Counted from the first letter of the stretch, positions 48,641 through 61,934 are shown. The stretch: DNA of 64,000 nt from Oxyruncus cristatus (GCA_013399855.1 VXAY01006935.1:84421-148420), one strand, 5' to 3'. Numbers and translations: made by a program. The notes: generated by a model from the letters alone, not told the origin.

Positions 48641-49805
48641 ATATTAGCCTCAGACTTAATGGAATATAATGCAGAAAAATAAGTCTAAGCTAGCTCAGAA
48701 CTGAAATCAGATATGAATGATGTAGCAATAACATGATTTCCTCTTCTAAAACATAATACAAAATAAAAATAAACCTACTGATATTCCCTGTCAAAGTGTA
48801 CTTTTAGTGCTGCTATCCTACAGGAAAACAGAAACATGACAGATGTCGAAACATGAAATATCCCTATGAACATTTCTAACTGTGTAGTGCTAACCATTAA
48901 ACTATATTTTATTTCTGCTGAAGAGCTGGTGTTTGCCAACTGCTGCTTTTGAACTAGTTGCTGTGATACAGATTGTTAGACTTAATTCAAAGTTCACGTG
49001 TTCATCTATGAACAAAGGTTCATCTATGTTCAGAGGTAGTGGTGCCCAAGGAAAAAAATTGGTTAGAAAACCTATTCAGCAAAATTTTATTTTTTCCTGC
49101 CTTTGCCTCGGCAAATGCGTTCATGGTTGCTAATTTTTAAGTATTTTCTGTCTTCTAACTCTATGGAGACTTTTGAGTTTTCCGGTGCTTTAGTAGTTAC
49201 TAGACAGCTTGTGAAGTGACAAATCAGGACTGACACGATACTTTTATCACCAGGAAGCAAAAAAGAGAAGTATTGAGAGAAAAGCAGCCAGAAACTAAAG
49301 GCCCCAGGCAGGAGGGAGCTGAAATAGAGTAGCCTTAGGTAAATCCACCCTAAGAATACAAGGAATTTTAGCATTACACTGGCACACTGCTGTCCCAGAG
49401 GGAGCAGTGGGCTTTGACAGCTGAATTAGGAGAGCGAGTCTGACAGGTTAAATGCAACAAAAATTTGGGCCTGAGTGATTGGTTTATAACCTTGTGAAGA
49501 TGCTCTAAGCTTACGTTTCTGTTCAAGGTCCAAGGTTATTGTTATACATAGATACTGTCCTTTTACTGAGTTGAACTTGGCATTGAAATAATGGTCCAAC
49601 AGACAGACAGACTGGGTTAATCAATAGTCAAATGTATTTTTCTTCTTGGACCAGGTATTTGTTTTGAGTCAGGAAAGAACAACTCCTAGAAGGAGTTACA
49701 AAATACCTTAAAGCTAAGGAGACAGCATTATGTTCTGAAACAGCGACAAAACTAGACGATCTTTCAGGCCATTAATCAAAATGTTTAGAGTTTCTATTTC
49801 AAGGT

Positions 49806-49849
49806 GGTTGAAAGCATAATAAATATTGGTTGAAAGCATAATAAATATT
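49806..49849. repeat. 22-bp exact tandem duplication
   Basis: The 22-bp unit starting GGTTGAAAGCATAATAAA and ending TATT is present at 49806-49827 and again, unchanged, at 49828-49849. Confidence 0.92.
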
Positions 49850-50155
49850 GAAAAAAGAAAATTAATCTGTTTCTACAACTTTCTGTTTCACCAGTCTGGG
49901 GGATGTTGACTAAATTTTCCTGTCCAGAGTAAGAGAGACACATAAGTGTCATGTATTGCACCCGCTGCTTCCTTAAAATTGCTTTCTCCCTTGTTTATGT
50001 CCAGTCCTAAAAGCAATGTAGATGTCAGTTAAATTAACTCTAACATTTGAGAATGTAAGACTTGTGGAATAGAAAAGAAACAAGACAGTGGTGACTTAAT
50101 ATTATCTCCCTGGAAATTAGAAGAAAAACTTATGTTTTCCTTTTCTCTTCTCTTT

Positions 50156-50175
50156 CCCCCCCCCCCTTTTTTTTG
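50156..50175 (+). repeat. Poly(C)-poly(T) run
   Basis: About ten C residues directly followed by eight T residues; a slippage-prone site where assembly errors are also likely. Confidence 0.85.
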
Positions 50176-51642
50176 GTTAGAAGACAGACATCATCAGCAA
50201 AAATAAAGAACAACTCCAACTCTTCAACTTTCGATGTTGTGTTTGTCATCACGAAGGTTAAAAGTTCTGTAATTGCAACATCTTAGCAATAAGACATACA
50301 GAGTGAACTTTATGATGTGGGAGATGTCAAGTTGTGATATTCATCTGCATTAAATCCTTTAAATTCAGCTGCACCAATGAGTAATGTCCACTGTGAATGC
50401 AGAATTGCTTGTCCTGAAATTGCTGGAAACTGTGCTTTAAGAAATTTAATGTCTGAAAATTGTCCCGTATAGTTTCATATCTAAAATAAGACCGGCAATT
50501 TATTATGTCCTCTGTGAATCTTAGATGTTCTCAGAAAGAAAAATGAGTATAGGAAGGTAAATGAGCTGCAAACTTGTGGCAAACGTGAGAAAATCCAGGA
50601 AAATACTGTGTAGTACAGACAGCACCAATAGCTAGAAAGTGCTACAAAGAATACATACAGGACTCTGCAGATCAAGGACTTTGTATGGTAGCAGGTAAAA
50701 TACCCAAACTCCAATGTATACATTTATCAGTGGGTTGAAGAAGAACAGCCAGTTTATCATATTTTCTCATAGCAGTGGTGGCTTTTTCATCCTTGAGTAT
50801 ACAACAAAGCCCTCAAACATCCACTGTCACAGTAATTAAGAGTTCTAAGGATGGGAAGACTGACTCAAAAAAAAAAAAAAGAAAAAGAAATAACTAAATA
50901 ATAATGAATTTAGAGAAAGACTTTCAGATACAGGATTCTTAACAAAACCCAAGTTTAGTTTTACTTGAGGCACAAAACTGTTTTGCAGTACAGGACAAGT
51001 GCAGTAGTCTGTTTTGGCTAATGAAAGGGAAAAAATTGGAAGCTATAGTCCTGTGCATAAAAGAACAAAAAGAGATTACAGGAGTATAACAGAAAATACT
51101 AGATATCTTTCTGTTTGGTACTTCAATTTTTGCCTAAAGTCATGTCAATATCTATGGAGAAAAGCTAAAATTGAATATCATTATTGTAGTACTCTTTGAG
51201 ACATTTCGGCATTTATTTGTTAGTTAAGTTTGCTCATACGTTGACTTCGGGTTATGCAAATAGAATGCTGCCTTTTCTTCCTCTCTATTTTTTTTAATTA
51301 ATTTTTTTCTAGAAGTCTATTTTTTATAGCACCTTTTTATGAATAGAATTACAAGTAGCCCCCAGACAGAATAATTAATATTTACAAATATTTGTGAGAT
51401 GATAAGCGAATGTACGCATATTTTGATGAATTTCCCCATTTTAGACTAGTGTTATTTCTTTGCTTGTGGATTAGCACTCTTTTTTTACCTGTGGTTTTGG
51501 TAGCACATTTTTTTTTTTTAAAAATGTTACACAATACAAACTCCAAACAATCATTTGGACCAACAGAAAAATTATTTAAGCATGTCTTCAGTTTGAACTG
51601 TATTTTTAAGTGCTCTGCCAATACAGAGTCATGATGAATTAA

Positions 51643-51670
51643 ATATTTTTTCTTTTTTTTTTTTTTTTTT
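51643..51670 (+). repeat. Poly(T) run
   Basis: TTTTTTCT followed by about 18 T residues; no element recognised beside it. Confidence 0.85.
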
Positions 51671-52169
51671 AATATGTGTAGATTTTAACCAAATGATTTT
51701 GGCCACAAATAAAATTCACTCAGCTTCATGATCATACATAATGTATTTTTATACAGAGTGCAAACTCAGTAGCATTTATAATCTGCCCAAAGTCTTCCTA
51801 ATAAATTAGGTCAAATTAATAGTTGATGCTATGCATACTGACATCAGTGAAATTACATTAAAGATTAATTTGGCCCACTGCTTAAAATTCAGTTTTGAAC
51901 CTCTAGGGTTAGACAATTTGCATTATGAAGAACTCATTCTGTATTAAGGTTACTTTTGAGTGTGTATATTTTGAAGTCTGATTCAAAGCTCAGATATACA
52001 AACAGAGGGACTGATCAATTTTGAAAAGGAGAAATTATAATAATATTGATAATAACAACTGTGGAACAATGTCTCACTTTCAAACTGGCTGTCATTGCTG
52101 TTTTGGACATTCTGTAAAGGCACAACTTGTTGCACACAGAGTTTGAGTCCCTAAACTGAACTCTGACGT

Positions 52170-52850
52170 GGTTGTGTACGAGGGGAGAGCAGTGAATATA
52201 ATCTACCTTGGTGTTAGCACAGTCTGTGAAAGCAGCATTTTATCTAAGCTGCATTCTTGTGGTCTAGCTAGGTGAATTACTGGAACTAAACTTCTACAAT
52301 AGCTGGACTGGGGACTGACTAACTTGGGAGCAGGCTTACTGAAAAGTACCTGGGTGTCCTAATGAACAAGAAATCGAACATGAGCGAACAGTGCATCCTC
52401 TCAGCAATGAAGGTAAACAGCACACTGGGTTAGAAATGCCTCCGGTATATTGAAAGAAGTGATTACTCTCCTCTACTAAACAGAGAAAATATATGGAATA
52501 ATATGCCCATTTTTTCTCTCCCAAATACAAGAAAAGTATTTACAACTTGGAGTGAGCTCAGAGGATGGTCCCCAAGGGCTGGAGCACTTGCCTCATGAGG
52601 GAAGGCTGAGAAGCTGGGAGAACTGGGCTTGTTCAGCCCGGAATTTATTTGGCTGACCAGTTGTGAAGTACATGAATCAGAAGACCATGTGTAAGGAGGT
52701 AGTGCTATTTGAAGGCAGGGAATTTGAGACATCTGTGTAGCTAATATGACATAGGATTTATAGGAACCAATGTCCATCTGGAGCAACAGATAGAGAAACC
52801 AGGTAGGGTCAGATGTTTAAGATGGATCTAGAAGCATGTTTGAGCAACTG
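52170..52850 (+). mobile_element. Old CR1 LINE fragment
   Basis: GTGTACGAGGGGAGAGCAGT with AATATAATCTACCTTGG parallels 43741-43779 of the better CR1 copy (same GAGGGGAGAGCAGTG word), and AAGTACCTGGGTGTCCTAAT with GAACAAGAAATCGAACATGAGC matches the later ORF2 region. CTCATGAGGGAAGGCTGAG and AACTGGGCTTGTTCAGCC are typical of the CR1 3' part. It lacks a long open frame and has large internal gaps relative to 43640-44845, so it is an older, eroded copy. The tail is not clear and the 3' edge is approximate. Confidence 0.75.
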
Positions 52851-55800
52851 GTTGCTCAAGCAGTGACTAATAAGTAGTAATAGAACCCCTAGTGACTAAT
52901 TGTTCACACTGTGTGTGCATAAAAGTAGCAAGGATGAGATAGGGTCAGTTGGTGGGTCAGCTGAAACAGAGTAAGCTAACCGGTACTTTTTGTATTTTAA
53001 TATGTGATGCTCAGTGCTGCCCAAAACGTGTAACTGAAGTCATCTAGGAAAAACATGAAAAGGAAACCAGAAGCACTGGGAGCATATGCAACTTACTGAT
53101 AGTTATGTGTACTGTTAATACTAAATTATTATCAATAAAATCAAAGAACTGAAAAAGAATAAGAATTGAGGACACATTTAGCCCAAAGAGCTTTTATTTT
53201 ACCAAGCTATAAGCACCTGAAAAAGAAATCTGATAAGAAGACTTCTCGGGTATAATTGTGATACTGTTAACTAAAAAATTAATTGTCCTTGTACTACCAT
53301 AAAAAAGCTGAAAACAACGCCCACTAAAGTTCATTGTGAAGCCAGGTTTCAAATGTAACTACTCATCATACACCTCGGATTTTGCTACCATGACCTTTCC
53401 TTCAATGTGCCGCAAGTACCTTGGAGGAACTGGGCATGTGCAGAGAATTAGGAGATGATGGCTAACAAATGTGAAACAAATGGTAAAACATTAATTTATT
53501 AATCACATTTCCTATGAACTAGACTTTTCCTGCACTTTTATGTCTTTGAAAAATTTGGATATAAAATTTAATAAACACAGTGTTACTCTGAAACCAAGCC
53601 CATTTGTTGTTCGCCAGTATATGTAAAATTAAATATCTGATATTAAAACATCTTTAATAAGGTTTTATTGTTCTTTGCATGACAATAATGCCTACAATCC
53701 CAATGAAAAACAAGGGTGGTGTTGCCATAGATATTGAACAAATATTTTGTAAATCACACTAATTCTTCCAGGATAAAAAAAGGAAAGGAAAAAAAGGAAA
53801 AAAAAAAATGAGAGACAGGAGTATGTTTCTCTTTATTCAGGACAAGTACTAGTGCAGAAGTTATGTGGTTTCTTTAAGAGTTCTGAATTTAGGTTTTTTG
53901 AATTGTAATTGCACATAAAGTCTCTCATCTGCCCAAAAAGTCTTTCACATCTTTTTGCTGATCTTCTTAGCTGATTTAGGATTTCTAATACCATTAAAAT
54001 TCTTTTCCTTCTTGTTAGTTCTCAAGTTTATTAAGTGTCATGTCTGGAATAGCAGAACTCATTAGCAAAGTTGCCATTCAAGCGGCAAATTCAGGGATAT
54101 GTTATCTCAATTGTCTTAATTCTGAGAGCCATGCTCTTTTGTAGTGACATGGACAGCCATGGTAATCAATGGTAGTTAACTCTAAATCTTCCAGGAAATA
54201 AGTGTCATCTTCCAGAAAATATCCCAGATCCCTGTACAAAAATTGTATTATTCTTTTACCATAATTTTGGCAAAAGGTTTAGATATCAGAAAATGGGACC
54301 ATAAATTTTAACTCACTAAAACAGTACCATGTGTTAATACAAATTCATGCAGCAGTTCCTATAAGACATTATATTTTTGAGTCCTATTTGTATTTGAGAA
54401 CATAACTGGAATACTAAGCCTATTATTGGTCTTCCATAAATGTTGGCAAATATTTGCAGATAAAAATAATTGAAGAAAAGTAGAAATACAGTCATTGCAA
54501 TATCTATGAACTTTTAATTTTTTTTATTAAGTTTTGCTAAATATTTGTTTCTTAAAATAGAATAGAAAAAAATTACTAAGATATAAGGAGAATGTTATTT
54601 AGTGGAATAAGAAAAGAGTCAATGTGAAAAAAAGAATTTTTGGAGGGATGTAGTGCAAAATCACATTTGAACTAAACAGCTTTCCTTTGTCAAATAGCTC
54701 AAACAGGTTTTGCATAACACTTAATTTTTTTGCTCACATATGCGCTGTATTATTTTTGTAAAAATTTTCAAATTAAATTCAAATTAGGGTGGCTATTGTG
54801 CCTAAGTGTGTTTAACTAATGGGACAAATTTGAGAAAAGGACACATTAACTTTGTTTAGAAGGGAAAAAATGTGAGTTTTTCCACAGTGGAATAAAGGGA
54901 TGTACATACATATGGGCACATACTTATTAAAACCATTTTTTCATTCATTGACAGCCAAAACACTGGAAACCTCCTGCCTGGAATTGAGGAGTCTAAAGCC
55001 AAAGATGAGAAGAGACAAAAAGTAGATCTGAGAGCAACTGTGTCTCTGAAAGAGATTTGGTGTAATTCTGTAGGTGTTTGGGATAGTATAACAGCCCTCT
55101 TGTAAGTACAGCAAGAAACTGCACCAGCTCACCCATACTGATTGACCGTGGACTCACAGCTCCATGGTCCTGTCCTCTCATAATTTTGTATGTATTCAAA
55201 CTGTTGAAGATAGTTTGAAAACCTTTCCCCCTCACCTTGATATCCACAACTCTTTGCTACTGCATATCCATTGCTGCTACTGAAAACTGTTCTTCATGTA
55301 CATGTGGTATGTGCTATGGTTTCCACGAAACAAATTTGAGTGTGTACACAACTATTACCCCATATCCACTCTGAAAAGAAAAAGTATTTTTAAGATATGA
55401 AATGTATTTCTAAAATACTTATTTGCCTGAAGAGAAACAGAATTTATCAATGTTCCCTTTGCTACTTTTAGGATAAAAGTTTTTCAGAAGCATGATGAAA
55501 AGAGGTAATTTCATAGGCTGGAAGCCATATTGCTCCTGGAGGGGCATCATGCTCAGTTCTCTGGCCTACAGACCTTAGAGTGATTGATCAGGTGTAGCAG
55601 AAACTGAGTACAGTATAAATGTGCAAGAAATCTGTTCAGTGGTACTTGGTTTTATCATCCAAATTTTACTAAGGGATAACCTTATTCAAAGAAGTTAGGC
55701 ACAGACATAAATGTTTGTGAGACAAAGACATTGGGGAGATTTGAAATGGAAGGACTTGAAAACTGTAGGAAACAGTGATGTTAGGTTAATATCAGTAAAC

Positions 55801-56264
55801 AAGTCCAAGACATAAGGAAAATGTTAATTTTATTTTCTAACCCATATACTATTTATGCCTGTGTTTGTTTGTATCACAGCTTTCACATCACTGTAAAAAC
55901 TTTTCTGCAGTCAAAACTTTTTCCTAAAGTGGCACCTCTAATTTTTACAGCACAAACATTTCTGTAAACTCTGGTAATGAGATTCTGAAACAGGAGAGAT
56001 GAAGGATAGAGTATAATTACTTTTTTGGTTCCGGAGATTCTTGGATAAGTTTTAACATCTGGCACCATACTATATCCAGGAAGACTACAAGTTTTCATGG
56101 GTGAAGCACTGTTATCATTCTGTAAGCCCAGGTCCCGCTTTTGACAATGGTTTATTTTTGATGATTTTTATTTTTGTTAAAGTGAGTACTTTCTGACTTG
56201 GTTTCTTTTCCTGTGTTACCCTAAAAGTAGTTGTAGTCAAACCTATTCAACCGATTAACAAATA
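52851..56264. other. AT-rich unique DNA, no gene seen
   Basis: No named repeat except A/G-rich simple sequence near 53775-53815. A slightly GC-richer piece at 54940-55260 holds overlapping minus frames of 63 and 84 codons with no known family. Confidence 0.55.
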
Positions 56265-56345
56265 GGTGGGATTCGGTTATTTTAGGTTGGACTTGATGAT
56301 CTCAGAGGTCTTTTCCAACCTAGTTGATTCTGTAATTCTGTGAAA
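56265..56345 (+). mobile_element. CR1 LINE 3' tail
   Basis: TTAGGTTGGACTTGATGATC, then TCAGAGGTCTTTTCCAACC and GATTCTGTAATTCTGTGA: the conserved CR1 3' tail with its short terminal repeats. Only the last 80 bp or so are present, a severe 5' truncation. Confidence 0.88.
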
Positions 56346-56954
56346 TTTGTATATACTTTTCCTACTTCCTGTACATAGAAAATACACTACTTTCCCTGAT
56401 GGAAAGATTAACAATTAGAAATTAATCTGTTCTCTGACTCTACCATCCTGAGGGTGGTCTATTACTTTCAGATAAGTGGTCTCTAATATTAGGTGCCCTT
56501 CTAGTAGCTGTTATAGATATATTGACTAGTTAAGTTCACCTTGAAACATAATTCTTAACGGCACCTTGAAAGTTGTGATATTTACCTTTTTGTCTTTTTA
56601 AGTTTCAGTCATCTGTGTCCAAGAGGTCATCAACTATTACATTTTCCCTTCATATTAAAGGATATAATATTAATGTGTTAAAATATTAAAAGTGTTATCT
56701 CTCTACTATTATGAGATTAATTCATTTATGTTTGATTTTACTGTAACTTGCCTTTAATACTACTATTCTCAGTCATGCTCTGGTAATATATTATCTTGGT
56801 ATAAACCTCTGATTAATCTAAATTCAGTCAATTGCAAAAATTAACCTGTGGTAGAAATGTGTTTTCTCTGAGTGATGCAGAATCAAATGGCCCTTCATTA
56901 AGGGACAGGGTTATTTTGCAGCAGAACAGAAATAACTATTTTAGTACCAATATT

Positions 56955-57040
56955 TGGCATCTCTGCCCATGGCAAGGGGGGTTGGAACTAGATAATGTTT
57001 AAGGTCCCTTCCAGCCATTCTATAATTTTATGACTTCTGT
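56955..57040 (+). mobile_element. CR1 LINE 3' tail
   Basis: GGGGTTGGAACTAGATAATG and AAGGTCCCTTCCAGCCATTC with TATAATTTTATGA is a CR1 3' end of a different subfamily from 56265-56345. A long A run follows within a few bases. Confidence 0.8.
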
Positions 57041-57045
57041 ATAGT

Positions 57046-57081
57046 AAAAAAAAAAAAAAAAAAAAAAAAAGAAAAAAAAAA
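57046..57081 (+). repeat. Poly(A) run
   Basis: A25, one G, then A10. It lies 5-10 bp after a CR1 tail, although CR1 elements usually end in short repeats and not in poly(A). Confidence 0.95.
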
Positions 57082-59803
57082 TCTGCTGTTTGCAGTCACT
57101 TCTCTTGTGACTTCTGTGACTTTCCAAAGAAAATTTTCTTTTTTTTTTTTCCCCTTTTCCCTCTGCCCTCACACTACTCTTCCCTTAAACATTCTACCAA
57201 AATTAGGACTCCTTGATGACTGCTATGAGTTTATGCTTTGGAAAATGCAATATTAATGGATATATATCAAAATAACAGGTGTTGTCTGATAAACATAAGT
57301 ATTTTGTTATGAGACAAAAGTTATTAACTTATTTTAAAGAGCTATGAAAAAGAAAGTAAAATATGTCTGGTTCCTGTCTTTCATTCACACAAGGGAGTCC
57401 CCTCCCCCAAGCTCGAAAGCTGTCATTCCTGGATGAAAAGAGGGTGTGGAGGCTGGTGTCATTTAAATATTTTATTCTTTACATTTACTACATATTTCTC
57501 ATGATTTGTGTGTAGGAGGTGGGTAGGTAGTATAAGGCTCCTTGGATAGTGCTACATTAGCTATGAATCTATTTCTTCAGGTTTTGAATCTATTTAATTC
57601 CTTGCAACGAGTTATAGGACAAAAAGTCCTGTAGACGTACCTGCACATTTTGTCATCCTACATAATGAATAAAAAAGAATTAAATGCAGTGCTAATGTTT
57701 AAAAAGAACCCAGTAGAGATCTACATTAATATCTGCAATGACACAATTGAACATTTCTTTCTGAGTGTGAATGAATAAGGAATTCCATGGGAGTGATAAG
57801 AACATAGATCTGTTTGTAGATTTGTAAGATAGAAAAGATGATGTTGAAGGCTACAGTATTACTTCAGATGTGTAGCAATGAAATTTTAAAAGACCTAAAG
57901 TAATTTTGATGGCATAAGCATTTAATGGTGTTTGTTATCAAATACAAAGGAAGCAGGCATTAATACCAGATCTCAAAAGTATTCCTTTCAATTAAACAGT
58001 GAGACATTCAATATGTTGAATGTCCACAGCGTATGAGATACAGTTTCTTTCTGATGAAGAAAAAATTTTAAAAAATCCTGGGCAATTGCAGTTTCGTTCA
58101 CAACTAACTAAAGGCAATTGAAGGAACTGGTAAATACTAGCCATTTTATCAGGTCATCATTGAAGATTCATCTCTACATGGTGTTATTCACAGCTCTTGG
58201 TGAAAACAAATTACAGTGATAAAATATCAATTTCTGATGGCATATTTTGAGATAGTGTGGGCTTATATGTGACATTATGTTGTGAGCTGTTTTCTAGTTA
58301 AATGGTAGAACTGAAGTCTTAATGTTTTCTGCTTAGCCTTTAAAATTTCTGCCTTTAAATTTAACTCACTAGGGGTTCATCTTGAAAAATGTTAAAAATT
58401 TTATCAGTGCAAAGCTGTGATTGTAAAATCTAAAATGTTAATTTCTAAGCATATTAAACACAAACTTTCTATGAAGCTTAAAAGAATATTTCAATTTTGT
58501 TCTCAACTGGGCTTCTTAAAAACAAGTAAACAAATCTAACCCCTCTCAGTACGCTAAATCTCACCAAGCAAGTATATCTTCAAAACAGAGATTTCAAATA
58601 TGACTGTTAAAATCTCTGACAAATATATGAGTTTTTGTTGTTGTTGTTTGGTAACATGTCTCGGAGGATTCCCTATCATTAAAAATTGTGTGTTGTTGAA
58701 ACAACACCCATAAAAGAACCCCAGACTAGCTAAGCGATAGTGCAGTTATTGAAAATGTACTGCTAGAAGTTTAGTTGCTTTTATTTGTATTTAACCCTTG
58801 AGCCAGACAAACATATTCATATTTTTTTTTGCTGATTAATCACTAGCATTCAGATATTGAGAATTATGTCATTATATATTAACAACACATTTGACTTCCT
58901 TAGAGCAGACAATTTTAACTTTTGATGAATGTCATATATCCATATTGAGTTAGCAGTGACAAGGAAGATTTTTTCTTTGAAAGTGAGACTAAGTTGGTCT
59001 ACATGAACTAGACAGTTTTTTGAGAATCTGAGATTATGTAAAACTGAGAATTAAAAACATTAGGATGAGGGAATTAAAATTTCATCTACTTTACCCCCTC
59101 CTTTCACCCATCTAAATGTTCATAGCCACAGGAAATGAAGAAAGAAAAAACATTAGTACAAAAGGAACATTGAACAAATCCTACAAACCACAAAGCGTGA
59201 AATGTTTTCCTACAGTCCATAAGAAATTTAACAAATACATAGCTAGCAACACCATCATAAACACAACATATAACAGGAGAAATCAAGACCACTGTTGGAA
59301 TTCTTTTTTTTTGGTTAACAAGAAATCAATTCATATAAATATATAAGTGGTCCTGTGATAATCTCATATTTAATTATGGTAAGACAGAAATCATAGCAAA
59401 GCAATTATCAACAACAATTACATAAGATCTCAATAACTTTTTAAATAACCTTGTAGTTGTTCTTGGGGTAGGAAAGGATTTTTCTTGATTTGAATTTGAA
59501 TTGGGACTGTTTAGTTATATGCCAGAGCTACTGCAAGCAAATGGAGAACCTTTGGAGAATCAGCACACTGTCAGTAACATTGCATTCATACACTTGGTCA
59601 CTATGGTGAAAAGTACCCCAGAAATGAATAAAAAAAAAAAATCTTCAATCTGTTTTCTTGAAACAAGGAATTGACACAAAATGATTGAGACAAAACATGC
59701 AATCAATCAGACTAAATTATTTCTTGTGACTATATCCAGGTTTGATATCAAAAGATGCTTATGTGAACTTTATAATCTTGGATCATCAGAATCTCATAAG
59801 TCC
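57082..59803. other. AT-rich unique DNA, no gene seen
   Basis: A pyrimidine tract lies at 57137-57167 soon after the poly(A). Otherwise no repeat family recognised; open frames under 80 codons. Confidence 0.6.
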
Positions 59804-60060
59804 TCATAGAATCATAGGACATTATAGGTTTGAAGGGACCTTAAAGATCATCTAGTCCAAGACCCTGCAATGAGCAGGAACACTTTCCACTAGATCAGGT
59901 TGCCCAAAGCCCCATTCAACCTGGACTTGAACAATTCCAGGGATTGGGACTCTGCAACTTCTCTGGGTAACTAGTTCCAGTCCCTCACCAACCTCACAAT
60001 GAAGAATTTCTTCTTAATATCTAACATAAACCTACCCTTCCTTTAATGTAGCCCAGATAA
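59804..60060 (-). mobile_element. CR1 LINE 3' fragment
   Basis: Opens with CATAGAATCATAGGACATTA and GAAGGGACCTTAAAGATCAT, the reversed tail, and continues through GGTTGCCCAAAGCCCCATTC, CAGGGATTGGGACTCTGCA and AAGAATTTCTTCTTAATATC. It runs into poorly matching sequence after 60050. Confidence 0.92.
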
Positions 60061-60179
60061 TATTTTATTAAATACTATCTTAGAGCAATTAAGTCCCCCT
60101 AGTCTTGCATATAGGCTTATCTGAAAATATACTTCATAATTGTAAATGTTTTTTCTTATTCTGTCTGGAATTATATTCA

Positions 60180-60445
60180 GAATCAATTTATAGCTGTTTG
60201 CTTTTCACCAACATTATCTTCCAATTTAATTAGTTCTTTCTCACTTCTTCCAAAGCCCCAAATATTTAGCTTATCAAAATTAAATGACTCCTTATATAAA
60301 TAAGTCAAGTCCTTTAACCTCTTTTCATAAGCTTGGATTTTCATTACTGTAATTATTTTGACCTGTCTCTGAACTTGTTTAAGTTCATTAATGTAGGTAA
60401 CCAAGACAATACATTACATTCTATATGAGGCCTTAACTCTACTTT
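60180..60445 (-). mobile_element. Ancient CR1-like LINE fragment
   Basis: CCTTTAACCTCTTTTCATAA, GACCTGTCTCTGAACTTG and ATATGAGGCCTTAACTCT keep the order of a CR1 3' region in reverse. It is much more diverged than 59804-60060 and may be a separate older insertion into or beside which the younger one landed. Confidence 0.6.
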
Positions 60446-60609
60446 TTAGAGTGTTATGAATATAAAAATATTTTGGTTGTTTTTTTTTTCCAATCTGTGC
60501 TTTCTGTTTCTTCCTAGAACTGTGAGGCTTTTTAAAAAGATTTGTTACACTGAGAGGTCAAAATCATCTCATTGGATTTGAGATAGGAAAAGAAGCAGTA
60601 CTCTTAAAC

Positions 60610-60745
60610 TGAAGCAAAGGAGACCTAGGTTTACCTAAAGGAAAACACTCCAATACAACATCAGAATAAATGGTTGAAGGAGACTGTCAAAGAGAGGAAT
60701 TTAAAGAACAGCCTAGACAAATATCTGTCAGAAAAGCTTTAATTT
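60610..60745 (+). mobile_element. Ancient CR1-like LINE fragment, opposite strand
   Basis: AAGCAAAGGAGACCTAGG, TTTAAAGAACAGCCTAGAC and AAATATCTGTCAGAAAAGC match, in order, the plus-sense end of CR1 ORF2 and early 3' UTR of an old subfamily. No tail follows. Diverged; edges approximate. Confidence 0.55.
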
Positions 60746-61023
60746 TAATTCATATGCCTCTTAGTTACAGAAGAGACCACAGGACCTTTTAAAGAGCCTT
60801 TAATTGTTATGGCTCCAGGAAAAAAAATATTTCTATAGCATCTTAGTAGCAGTTTATGAATCATGTTGTTTCTTACAGCAGCAAAGACTATTCTTAATTT
60901 TAAATTAAATTCTATTGCAAAATTCTTTTCTAAATCCTTGAGAACCAAGGTGAAAATATTTAAACTTATTTATAAATATACATGGTGAGAGATGACCACA
61001 ATTATATTTCTCAGTTATGAATA

Positions 61024-61200
61024 TCATAGAATCATAGAAAATCTTGGGTTGGAAGAGACCCACAAGGATCATCGACCAGTTCCTGGCCCTGCATAGAATA
61101 GCCCCAAGAAACACAACATCTACCTGAAAGCATTGTCCAAATGCTTCCTGAACTCTGACAGGCTTGGTGCTGTGACCACTTTCCTGAGGAATCTGCGGAT
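61024..61200 (-). mobile_element. CR1 LINE 3' fragment
   Basis: CATAGAATCATAGAAAATCT, GGTTGGAAGAGACCCACAAG and GATCATCGACCAGTTCCTGG give the reversed tail of a third CR1 subfamily, followed by CATTGTCCAAATGCTTCCTG and AGGCTTGGTGCTGTGACCAC. Similarity fades after 61195. The 118-codon minus frame 60905-61261 crosses it and is not a gene. Confidence 0.88.
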
Positions 61201-61256
61201 ACATTCTTCTCCTAAAATAACCGGACAATAGTACCACCTTCATCTTACCTCCAATT

Positions 61257-61790
61257 TGCATCGCAGTCCAAATTAGTAGGCACCCTCAGGGAGGGGTGAG
61301 CTTCAGTGAGCGGTTGCTTCTTTGCACAGTTTGCTACAGTAGACAAAACTCAATGATCTTATGGAGATGGGGACAATTTCAGAAGAATTTCTGATGGAAA
61401 GCTAGATCTCAATTTCACTACGGAAGACTGTAAAATGCTTTCTCAAATGGGTTCGATTGCTTCTTCTTCCTTCTTCATTTCAAAGAGAATTGCAGAGAGA
61501 AGCTGTGAGTAAGCTCTCTCTCTTCCCGGTATGCAGAGAGACAACATGTTTGCAGACATGTACAAGGCCTTCTCAGGCCAGAGAGAGTGGGGGAGGAGAA
61601 AGACAAGATACAAAAAACCTTGGAGAAGGCAGGCATTGCCTTTTTCCCCTGGGGCGCAGGGTATACGTCACTGTTAAGAAGTGGTTCTTGCATCTGAAAT
61701 AAACCTTTTTGTAATCCTTCCACTACCTTGTCATTCTTGGGAAGAATCCCTGCGTATGTTTTACCTCACAGATTTTAACAATGTTTAAGC
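61257..61790 (+). mobile_element. Possible LTR-derived sequence
   Basis: A purine-rich, mixed-composition stretch between two CR1 pieces, with AATAAACCTTTTTGTAATCC at about 61699 followed by TTGTCATTCTTGGGAAG, as in the R/U5 part of LTRs, and a possible CA end near 61770-61784. I could not find matching flanking duplications, so both edges are guesses. Frames 61457-61702 plus and 61475-61723 minus overlap and are not assigned. Confidence 0.3.
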
Positions 61791-61934
61791 CAAAAAACAT
61801 TTCAGTCTCTCACAGACTCTTGTTCAAAGCATCTTAGTAGAGTACAATCCATTACCATCTGGGTCCAACCATGAACATACATTTTTGCTCATCTAATTGC
61901 TCACTCATGCACGATAATATCCAAGTTTGTCCAT

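Larger units (their letters stand above)
44846..52169. other. Long AT-rich stretch, no gene seen
   Basis: 7.3 kb without a recognised mobile element. Open frames are under 100 codons (largest 49087-49374 minus, hydrophobic, no family). Simple-sequence parts: A18 near 48319-48337, a G/T-rich zone 48520-48640, C10T8 near 50157-50175, A14 near 50867-50880, T runs near 51509 and 51650. Three small tandem duplications are listed separately. Confidence 0.55.
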
